This document shows, one piece after another, positions 1-5,251 of a stretch of 6,519 nucleotides of DNA. Position numbers and translations under genes: made by a program. The first letter of the stretch is position 1. Every line of letters begins with the position of its first letter. The stretch comes from Thermoplasmata archaeon (GTDB taxonomy: Archaea > Thermoplasmatota > DAOVMN01). The notes under the pieces are model-generated. The model did no database searches and was not told the DNA's origin. It worked only from the letters and a program-made list of their open reading frames with translations. Location of the stretch: contig DAOVMN010000127.1 in assembly GCA_030630685.1 (NCBI GenBank), positions 1-6,519 of the forward strand, read 5' to 3'.

Positions 1-25
1 CTCGTCGTATTCTCGTTTTGGCCAT
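1..25 (-). CDS. 5' end of a minus-strand gene leaving the left edge (starts MAKTRIRR)
   Basis: On the minus strand an ATG at 25-23 opens a frame reading MAKTRIRR before the window ends. Only eight codons are visible, so no family can be named. The case for a real start is positional. A TATA-like element centred near base 50 lies about 25 bases upstream of this ATG on the same strand, the spacing expected for a leaderless archaeal transcript. A perfect palindrome fills the space between them. The very basic N-terminus would suit a DNA- or RNA-binding protein, and the operator-like palindrome would suit an autoregulated transcription factor, but both ideas are inference. The frame could also be chance, because eight open codons prove nothing by themselves. 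Confidence 0.4.
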
Positions 26-46
26 GTAGCCCACATATAGGCTACA
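25..46. repeat. 22-base palindrome, likely operator
   Basis: A perfect inverted repeat with 7-base arms: TGTAGCC at 25-31, an 8-base spacer, and GGCTACA at 40-46. It lies directly downstream of the minus-strand TATA box and ends on the A of the ATG at 25, covering the predicted transcription start. A repressor dimer bound there would block RNA polymerase. The sequence and position are seen directly; the operator role is inferred. Confidence 0.5.
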
Positions 47-55
47 ATATATAAG
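45..55 (-). promoter_or_regulatory. TATA box for the left-edge minus-strand gene
   Basis: The minus strand reads CTTATATATTG here. The centre is about 25 bases upstream of the ATG at 25-23, so transcription would begin at or next to the start codon, a leaderless arrangement common in Archaea. The core is almost symmetric (AATATATAA on the plus strand), so it could also direct plus-strand transcription. No start codon sits at a suitable distance on that side. Confidence 0.5.
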
Positions 56-110
56 CCTTTCGACTGCAAGTTGTGCCTTCTATTCTGGACTTTTTCAAGA
101 ACGAAAGAAT

Positions 111-122
111 TTGTAGCCTATA
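111..122. repeat. Distal copy of the operator arm
   Basis: TTGTAGCCTATA here is the exact reverse complement of TATAGGCTACAA at 36-47, a 12-base match. It therefore repeats one arm of the 25-46 palindrome plus adjoining bases, 65 bases away. It has no partner arm at the palindrome's 8-base spacing, so it would be a lone half-site. It could be a second binding site for the same regulator. Confidence 0.45.
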
Positions 123-141
123 AAACCCATAATGTCAAGTA

Positions 142-315
142 TTAAGGCGGTGGTCTTTTTCTTCTCTTTTTACTGATCAATGACACAACAATGGCCAGGA
201 CAGCGATTACTGCAATCCCTTGAATGAGGCAGATGCCACAAGGCATATAAGCAAGAAGTGATATGGAGAAGTGGTGAAATTTGTATGCGACAATTGCGAT
301 CTGCACAGACAGCAC
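142..315 (-). CDS. Possible small membrane protein or remnant membrane anchor (57 codons)
   Basis: A minus-strand frame runs from a GTG at 315 to a TAA at 144-142, with an internal ATG at 246 that would give 33 residues. The product has a hydrophobic stretch at about residues 29-48 (IAVIAVLAIVVSLI at its core), followed at once by a KKRRKR tail ending in PPP. Residues 1-28 contain a second moderately hydrophobic stretch. A membrane helix with a positive cytoplasmic tail is typical of archaeal C-terminal anchors, and the large protein at 1811-5131 ends in the same style. The ORF might be a small membrane protein, or the surviving 3' end of a decayed surface-protein gene. I see no convincing promoter or ribosome site, and a plus-strand TATA-like element lies inside it. 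No family was recognised. Confidence 0.33.
   Translation of the reverse strand: MLSVQIAIVAYKFHHFSISLLAYMPCGICLIQGIAVIAVLAIVVSLISKKRRKRPPP
244..251 (+). promoter_or_regulatory. Candidate TATA box for the EEP gene
   Basis: CATATAAG at 244-251 would place transcription start near 270-275. That leaves a leader of roughly 70 bases ahead of the ATG at 343. It would also make the GTG at 271 a leaderless start, so this element creates the start ambiguity of the EEP gene. The match to a strong archaeal box is modest. Confidence 0.35.
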
Positions 316-330
316 TTAGATCACCGCAAA

Positions 331-334
331 GAGG
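331..334 (+). promoter_or_regulatory. Shine-Dalgarno site deciding the EEP start
   Basis: GAGG, within AAAGAGGATGAT, stands 8 bases before the ATG at 343. Good spacing and complementarity to the CCUCC end of 16S rRNA favour this ATG over the in-frame GTG at 271. Confidence 0.65.
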
Positions 335-342
335 ATGATACC

Positions 343-1212
343 ATGCCTAAGCTATTTTCCGTTGCTTCCTGGAACGTCGAGCACTTCCGTAATGCCTCAC
401 CGGACGATGCGGCACGAATCCAACGGGTTGCGAAATTCATTGCCGGTAACGCTGGCGGCCCGAGATCCATTCCGGACATATTTGCCCTTTACGAGGTCGA
501 GGGGAAGGATGTCTTTCTGGATTTCATGAACGAGTTCCCGGACCATCGTTTCCATCTTACCGAGGGCAAGCAAACACAGGAGATTTTCGTTGGAGTACAC
601 CGTGATCTTCAAACGTTCTCGACACAGAGGCTGGAGTTCAAGACCGGCAGGGAGTACCAACGGCCAGGACTGCTTCTAACGGTTCGTGCCAACGGTGTCG
701 ATTATACAATACTATTTCTCCATGTCCGGAGTGGGAGCGGAACCGAGGACTTCGGGTTGCGGGATGCCGCACTTGAACATGCCTTCAACCTGAAGAAGGT
801 ACTGGATAAGATCAGTGGAGGAAATGGCAATTTCATCTTCCTTGGCGACCTCAATACCATGGGCATTGATGATCCCGTGCCCTATTCGAAGATGATGGAT
901 CTGGCGCCTGAGAAGGAGATCTCCCGTATAGCCTATTGGGCGAAGAGAAGAGGCATGCGGCTTCTCAGTAAGGAAACAACACCCATCGATGGTGTCGATA
1001 AGGAGGTCACATGGTACAACGGCAGTAAATACTATGTGCCGTCAAACCTGGACCATGTCGTTGCAGCGGATCACCTCAAGATACAGAGCCAGGATAATGG
1101 ACCGTTCCCTGTTTCGGTCCTTGGCTGGCCCAAGCTGGTACAAGGCAAATGGAGTGATTGGCTCTCCGAGTATTCGGATCATGCCATGCTCTACTTTGAG
1201 GTCTGGGAGTAG
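343..1212 (+). CDS. Endonuclease/exonuclease/phosphatase (EEP) family protein
   Basis: A 289-residue metal-dependent phosphoesterase of the EEP (DNase I-like) superfamily, which cleaves phosphodiester or phosphomonoester bonds in nucleic acids, phospholipids or inositol phosphates. The family landmarks occur in order: SWNVEHF with Asn11 at the N-terminus, a metal-ligand Glu in YEVEG (Glu51 or Glu53), His127 in FLHVRSG, GDLN with Asp169 and Asn171, LDH with Asp237 and His238, and the terminal SDH with Asp279 and His280. These cover the catalytic set, so the enzyme looks intact. There is no signal peptide or membrane segment, so it should be cytoplasmic. The substrate cannot be read from the sequence. 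The start was chosen for its GAGG site and because family members begin just before the WN motif. An in-frame GTG at 271 would add 24 residues. The next gene overlaps the stop by one base. The form resembles stand-alone EEP proteins common in bacteria, so transfer is possible. Confidence 0.85.
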   Translation: MPKLFSVASWNVEHFRNASPDDAARIQRVAKFIAGNAGGPRSIPDIFALYEVEGKDVFLDFMNEFPDHRFHLTEGKQTQEIFVGVHRDLQTFSTQRLEFKTGREYQRPGLLLTVRANGVDYTILFLHVRSGSGTEDFGLRDAALEHAFNLKKVLDKISGGNGNFIFLGDLNTMGIDDPVPYSKMMDLAPEKEISRIAYWAKRRGMRLLSKETTPIDGVDKEVTWYNGSKYYVPSNLDHVVAADHLKIQSQDNGPFPVSVLGWPKLVQGKWSDWLSEYSDHAMLYFEVWE

Positions 1213-1409
1213 TGTGTAAAAGGAATGTCAGGGCATTCGGTTGGCAAGTGAACGGTCTGAAAACAATGAGGGAATCCATAGCCGAAGAGGGGGACCTGCC
1301 CGTGCGTGGGGATTACACTGCTGGCGAAGCATTCGGTATAGCTATTGGGGTTTCAGTGGTGTTTGTGTTCTTGGCATGGTGCGTGGTTAGAAACAAGGAC
1401 TTTTACTGA
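1212..1409 (+). CDS. Small single-pass membrane protein, unknown function
   Basis: A 65-codon frame with a GTG start that shares one base with the EEP stop codon (TAGTG). GAGGT at 1199-1203, inside the last EEP codons, stands 8 bases ahead and would serve as ribosome site, so translational coupling is likely. The product has a polar N-terminal part, an acidic patch (AEEGD at residues 24-28), one hydrophobic helix at about residues 41-59 (AFGIAIGVSVVFVFLAWC), and a short tail, VRNKDFY. An internal ATG at 1266 would give 47 residues with the same helix. The tight spacing suggests an operon with the EEP enzyme, possibly tethering or modulating it at the membrane, which is inference. I recognise no family. 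It could be a chance frame, but the helix and the overlap argue for a gene. Confidence 0.5.
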   Translation: MCKRNVRAFGWQVNGLKTMRESIAEEGDLPVRGDYTAGEAFGIAIGVSVVFVFLAWCVVRNKDFY

Positions 1410-1448
1410 TCGTTGGCGATCTCAATCCAAAAGCTCGTTTTCAAAATC

Positions 1449-1456
1449 TTTTTATA
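1449..1456 (+). promoter_or_regulatory. TATA box for the S17e gene
   Basis: TTTTTATA follows an A-rich, BRE-like CAAAATC. A start about 25 bases from its centre falls near 1478, leaving a leader of only about 8 bases before the ATG at 1486. S17e therefore appears to have its own promoter separate from the EEP unit. Confidence 0.65.
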
Positions 1457-1485
1457 CGGTATCCGAGTGGTGGCGGTGTGAAATA

Positions 1486-1677
1486 ATGGGTAATATTCGA
1501 CCGACCTATATCAAGAGAGTGGCAATCCATCTGGTCAAGGAATATCCTCAGGCGTTCACCGGGGATTTCCAGCACAACAAGGATATGGTGGACCAGCTTT
1601 CCTCTGTGGATAGCAAGACCATGAGGAACCGGATAGCCGGGTATGTTACCAGATACCGCAAGAACCATATTGTGTGA
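1486..1677 (+). CDS. rps17e: Small-subunit ribosomal protein S17e
   Basis: A 63-residue protein matching the archaeal and eukaryotic S17e (eS17) family along its whole length, the usual size for archaeal members. The N-terminal MGNIRPTYIKR, the middle segment with YPQAFTGDFQHNK (residues 20-32), and the C-terminal SKTMRNRIAGYVTRY (43-57) are all characteristic. It is a structural component of the 30S subunit with no bacterial counterpart, so it is the strongest sign that this DNA is archaeal. The start follows the family's conserved first residues. A GGTG at 1475-1478 lies 7 bases upstream and the TATA box is at 1449-1456. An upstream in-frame extension to 1345 is not part of the protein. It is followed by an oligo-T terminator region. 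Confidence 0.96.
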   Translation: MGNIRPTYIKRVAIHLVKEYPQAFTGDFQHNKDMVDQLSSVDSKTMRNRIAGYVTRYRKNHIV

Positions 1678-1696
1678 GGTGCCTCAGTTTCTCCTC

Positions 1697-1716
1697 TTTT
1701 TGCCAGCTCCTTTTTT
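1697..1716 (+). terminator. Oligo-T termination region after S17e
   Basis: Two T runs, TTTTT at 1697-1701 and TTTTTT at 1711-1716, lie in a pyrimidine-rich stretch 20 to 39 bases after the S17e stop. Archaeal RNA polymerase terminates at such T tracts without needing a hairpin, and none is evident here. The next gene has its own promoter 60 bases further on, consistent with a transcript end here. Confidence 0.6.
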
Positions 1717-1776
1717 GCCTGAGAATAAAATCCATTTCCAAAAATCTCCCAGAGACCCGCGACCTCCGCAAAACTA

Positions 1777-1784
1777 TTTATATA
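1777..1784 (+). promoter_or_regulatory. TATA box for the large surface peptidase gene
   Basis: TTTATATA is a near-consensus archaeal box preceded by an A-rich GCAAAAC segment. A start about 25 bases downstream of its centre falls near 1805-1808, leaving only a few bases before the ATG at 1811. No Shine-Dalgarno site is present, so the mRNA is probably leaderless. The spacing decides the start codon of the gene. Confidence 0.75.
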
Positions 1785-1810
1785 ACGGGAAATCACCCTT
1801 CTTCGATACC

Positions 1811-4800
1811 ATGAGATCGAAATGTATTGTTCTAATCACCGCTTTGCTCATTTTCGGTTCCTCGGTGCTGACAGCCCTGCCCATCCATTCCCGGGTAACA
1901 GCCTCCGCTGCGGATATGGAATCGGGCCCAGCCAACGATTACCAAAAAGGGGTTGCCTGGCAAGAGCTGGTGCCGGTTAAGGGGGCATCGTTCGTTTATT
2001 TCGACCCGGACAGTTATCTTGACGACTATGCCTTCATGGCCGGTGTACCTGCATCTGTGTTCAATGCAAACGGCAGGCTCTACTCCCATCCGCTCCTCTA
2101 TTACGAGGAGCCTGTTTCCGGGGCGGGCAACATGCGTGCCCTCAATTCCTCCCAGGGCGTCCATTACTTCATGGAGGACTGGTACACCTACTGCGATAAT
2201 AAACTGGATTTCGTTAATCACATAAACATGCCGGAGGATGCCCGGGAGAAGATTGCCATGGAGTACAATGCCTCTATACACTATTCCATCACCTCCTCGA
2301 ATCCGTATTCCCTTTCATCCGGATTGGCACTCCACTCCTGGAAATACTCGGACCGGGCCGTTGTCGTGCCCATACATTCGGATTTCAAGAGCATGGAGAA
2401 AGAGGCCACAGGATCTGTCTCTAAAGTCCTGCCGGGCTCGGCAATCGTTCGGGAGCACTTTTCCGGGAACAAATATCCCGACCCGGTTCAACCGAACGAG
2501 CACGAGTTCCAGGTTCCCGAGGGGTACAGGTATGTAAAGGTGCACCTTACATGGACCTGGCTTGGACAGGAACTTGTCCCTGACGGTTCTTCTGCTACCG
2601 AACGTGGGAAGGACCTGGATCTTCAGCTCTACGATTCCCAGCTCGGTGAGGTCGTGGCCTCGGAGTTCTGGAACGTCATCGAGGGGGACCTCTACCGCCC
2701 CTACCAGCCTCCCGAGGAGATCGCCAATACCTACGCCTACCACAACGGTTCCTGGACTGCCACAGTCACCTATATGCCCACCAAGGGTATCGGAAACGAA
2801 CTCGAGGCTCAGTTTGCCAGGGCAGACTATAATATCCACATAACCGGGTACGGTGGAGAGAACTTCGAGATCCCGGAAGAGGTAAACTACAAGGCCGAGG
2901 ATGCGAGTTTTACACTGTCCTGGGAAGGGGATTCCGGCCTCGGACTGGTGATCCTGGATCCAACAGGGGCCGAGTTTGCCTCCTCTATAGATGATGCCCA
3001 GGGCTCCCGCACCATCGAGGTGAAACAATTGGGTGCAGGGAGATATTCCTTTGCAGTGATCAACCTGGACGGCTCTCCGAGCGATATTCCGTTCACCCTA
3101 TCCTATTCCTGGGTACAGCGGGAGCCCGAAGAAAAAGGCACAGATCTGGCGGCTGCCGCAAACGGTGCGGTACTCGCTTCGATAAAGAATGCGCCCCTCC
3201 TGTACATGAAAGAGGACAGCCTTCCGCATGATACTAAAGAGGCACTGGACAAGCTTGGTGTGAAGGAGGTGTATCTTGTTAACCCGGGGAGATACGATGT
3301 GGAGGACGAGTTCGACTATCGGGCCTTCTGGGATGCCTTTGAGGTGCATGAGCTGGATTCCTTCAAGGAAGTATATCGGAAGATACGCTCCCAGACCCAA
3401 GAGAACGATGTGGTGTTCACCACCGCGGATCCCTGGACCTCATGGCTCCCGGGAGAGGGAATTGATGGAAACAGGGACATGGAGAAGGCTAACTATGTGG
3501 GGCCGGCCGCTCTTGCCGGGGCATTCCACGGTTCCCCCGTCCTTGTGACGGATGTTCATCCCGAACTCTCTGCCCCGAACGCCTGGCACAACGAGTTCTG
3601 GAGGCGGGCCTATGACGCAAGACTTCCGCCCTCAATCGCGGCCATGTACCTTTCCGGGATGATGGTGTACGATTTCCTTGGAAAGATGGGGCTGGATAAA
3701 GAGGAGGAGATAGAATCCATCCTCACCATAGCAGGCCAGTTCGACATTGGCCAGGGCTGGGACCGGATGCTTGTTGGCAAAGCGGTTCCCGGAAGGATCA
3801 TCGGCACCCCTGTGGATGCGGCCTACTGGATAGACCGCTCCGCTCTTTATCCTGCGATCATCTATGCCAATCCCGGGGTGAACCCGGACATCGACCCATA
3901 CCAAGGCAAGCGCATTACCGGCTCACATTCCCGCTGGACCGGTGCGGATTACATTATTACCCCCGAGCGGGAGGTGGAGGTGGAAGCCCCGGTTCTGAAC
4001 ACATGGGTATCCTACCAGCACCGCTTCAATGAGAGGGCAAGCATCTACTGGGGATGCGACTACACAGGCCCCGCAGGGATCACGCCCGGAAAGACGGAAT
4101 CCGGGGATCCCATAGATGAAGGGAACAGCAACTACTATGACGACGGAAAATACTACTACCCGGACATGACAACCTCCGAGGTGGTGCCCTTCTATTCCGA
4201 GAAGGCAGGGTATGACACGGTCCATGCCACGAGCTTCGAGCGTACCATGGAGAACCTGAACAAGGGTGCACTCATCTGGTTCGAGGGGATGCACGGAGGC
4301 CATGACCATTACGAGGAGTCCGGGCTTGTGGGCTTCTGGAACGCGGAAGGGAGAACGTGGCGGGACATCCCTATCCCTGCGCAGATCGAAAAGAATCCAT
4401 GGAGAGGCTATGAAAAGGGTGGCGCAACAGAGGAGGGAATGGAAGGGACCGGGCCGGACACGATTACCATGAGCAAGCAGGCCGGTGCAGACCTCGTACC
4501 CGCTTCACAGCTTCCGGGCACGCTGTATGAGAACCACGACGGTGTGATCATTGCAATAGCAGAGCAGTCCACACAGACGGCATACTACACGGGCTATGAC
4601 TTTGATGACAGCCTCGGGAACATTCATTCCGTGGGGATGAACGCTGGCTCGTGCCTGATAGCCAATACCTATCTCCACCTTACCATGGTGAGGCACGGAA
4701 GTGCCTTCCAGGTCATCGATCCCTGGCTTACATCATGGTACTCGGCCTTCGCGATGGAGATGTTCATCCGGGATATCGCCCTGGGCAAGACCATTGGAGA

Positions 4801-5131
4801 GGCCTACGCTAACGGGATTCATCAGGTTGGAATCGAGTACCTGACCCAGCAGTGGTGGTGGGACATCTTCGAGAATGTGGTCTATTTCGGGGACCCGGAC
4901 CTCAGGGTGTATACACCCAGATTCCACTGGGAGGAGCCGGAGGCGGTCAGCCTGGAAAATGATATTGACGGGCACGTCGCTCATGCCACCTCCCATCCCA
5001 ACGAGATCAACTCCACGTACCTTTACAACTACCTCCTTGCTGGCGGGGTTGTGGCTGTGGGGGCTGCGGGATACTGGTACTGGAGGCGGAAGAAGGGCAG
5101 GGTAGAGGAGGCTGAGGATGTATGGGAGTGA
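1811..5131 (+). CDS. Secreted, membrane-anchored C25 (gingipain)-like clan CD peptidase
   Basis: A 1106-residue surface protein, probably a cysteine endopeptidase acting outside the cell. Residues 1 to about 34 form a Sec signal peptide (MRSK, hydrophobic core 5-23, likely cleavage near TASAA). A poorly characterised N-terminal region follows to about 215. Two beta-sandwich segments, resembling pre-peptidase C-terminal domains, lie at about 230-346 and 349-434. A stretch at 444-492 resembles cell wall-binding repeat 2 (NAPLLYMKEDSLP, then LDKLGVKEVYLVNPG). The C25-like domain spans about 600-1034: PGRIIGTPVDAAYWIDR (660-676), catalytic-type His828 in FEGMHGGH, Cys948 in NAGSC, and the closing FGDPDLRVYTP. 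A membrane helix (about 1074-1091) and RRKKGR anchor the C-terminus. The mature part has only three cysteines and four N-glycosylation sequons. The ATG at 1811 fits both the TATA box and the signal peptide. Activity, specificity and the wall-binding role are inferred; an inactive relative is possible. Confidence 0.72.
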   Translation: MRSKCIVLITALLIFGSSVLTALPIHSRVTASAADMESGPANDYQKGVAWQELVPVKGASFVYFDPDSYLDDYAFMAGVPASVFNANGRLYSHPLLYYEEPVSGAGNMRALNSSQGVHYFMEDWYTYCDNKLDFVNHINMPEDAREKIAMEYNASIHYSITSSNPYSLSSGLALHSWKYSDRAVVVPIHSDFKSMEKEATGSVSKVLPGSAIVREHFSGNKYPDPVQPNEHEFQVPEGYRYVKVHLTWTWLGQELVPDGSSATERGKDLDLQLYDSQLGEVVASEFWNVIEGDLYRPYQPPEEIANTYAYHNGSWTATVTYMPTKGIGNELEAQFARADYNIHITGYGGENFEIPEEVNYKAEDASFTLSWEGDSGLGLVILDPTGAEFASSIDDAQGSRTIEVKQLGAGRYSFAVINLDGSPSDIPFTLSYSWVQREPEEKGTDLAAAANGAVLASIKNAPLLYMKEDSLPHDTKEALDKLGVKEVYLVNPGRYDVEDEFDYRAFWDAFEVHELDSFKEVYRKIRSQTQENDVVFTTADPWTSWLPGEGIDGNRDMEKANYVGPAALAGAFHGSPVLVTDVHPELSAPNAWHNEFWRRAYDARLPPSIAAMYLSGMMVYDFLGKMGLDKEEEIESILTIAGQFDIGQGWDRMLVGKAVPGRIIGTPVDAAYWIDRSALYPAIIYANPGVNPDIDPYQGKRITGSHSRWTGADYIITPEREVEVEAPVLNTWVSYQHRFNERASIYWGCDYTGPAGITPGKTESGDPIDEGNSNYYDDGKYYYPDMTTSEVVPFYSEKAGYDTVHATSFERTMENLNKGALIWFEGMHGGHDHYEESGLVGFWNAEGRTWRDIPIPAQIEKNPWRGYEKGGATEEGMEGTGPDTITMSKQAGADLVPASQLPGTLYENHDGVIIAIAEQSTQTAYYTGYDFDDSLGNIHSVGMNAGSCLIANTYLHLTMVRHGSAFQVIDPWLTSWYSAFAMEMFIRDIALGKTIGEAYANGIHQVGIEYLTQQWWWDIFENVVYFGDPDLRVYTPRFHWEEPEAVSLENDIDGHVAHATSHPNEINSTYLYNYLLAGGVVAVGAAGYWYWRRKKGRVEEAEDVWE

Positions 5132-5142
5132 CCGGGCAGGAG

Positions 5143-5204
5143 ATACCAGATGATTCTATACCAAATAATTAAATCCCATTTTATACCAAATAATTAAATC
5201 CCAT
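5143..5204. repeat. AT-rich tandem repeat between the two surface-protein genes
   Basis: Two exact 23-base copies occupy 5157-5179 and 5182-5204, a 25-base period. Each begins TATACCAAATAATT and ends AAATCCCAT. The periodicity extends back to 5153 with one mismatch. A third, partial copy (ATACCAGATGATT at 5143-5155) matches the first 13 bases of the ATACC unit at 11 positions, but at a 15-base offset. The repeats sit downstream of the peptidase stop and upstream of the next promoter. They could be regulator sites or a product of slippage. Confidence 0.8.
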
Positions 5205-5222
5205 AAAAAGAACCCCATAATA

Positions 5223-5230
5223 CTTAAATA
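5223..5230 (+). promoter_or_regulatory. TATA box for the right-edge membrane protein gene
   Basis: CTTAAATA is centred about 25 bases ahead of the ATG at 5252, so transcription would start at or beside the start codon (leaderless). No Shine-Dalgarno site is visible. The box follows the tandem repeats directly, so factors bound to those could affect it. Confidence 0.6.
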
Positions 5231-5251
5231 TCAATGCCATGATGACTCCCC

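Noticed and set aside
132..176. 14-codon plus-strand ORF (MSSIKAVVFFFSFY)
   Set aside because: Too short to support, with no ribosome site and no TATA box at a suitable distance; the hydrophobic run comes from a T-rich tract.
168..1411. Shared 11-mer TTTTACTGATC at 168-178 and 1401-1411
   Set aside because: The similarity does not extend beyond the 11-mer and one copy is a coding end, so chance is the simplest explanation.
1345..1485. Upstream extension of the S17e frame by 47 codons
   Set aside because: S17e proteins begin at MGNIRP; the extension overlaps the small membrane ORF in another frame and contains the promoter.
1643..1810. Upstream extension of the large peptidase frame by 56 codons
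   Set aside because: It overlaps the S17e coding end, crosses the oligo-T terminator and the TATA box, and would bury the signal peptide inside the protein.
1832..2281. 149-codon minus-strand open frame opposite the peptidase N-terminus
   Set aside because: It is a shadow frame with no motif, promoter or ribosome site.
2315..3028. 237-codon open frame on the minus strand inside the peptidase gene
   Set aside because: It lies wholly opposite a coding region with a convincing protein, shows no recognisable domain, and is explained by the GC-biased codons of the other strand.
1204..5131. EEP protein and surface peptidase both end in VWE
   Set aside because: Three residues shared between unrelated proteins, one cytoplasmic and one with a membrane-anchored tail, are not evidence of a common tag.
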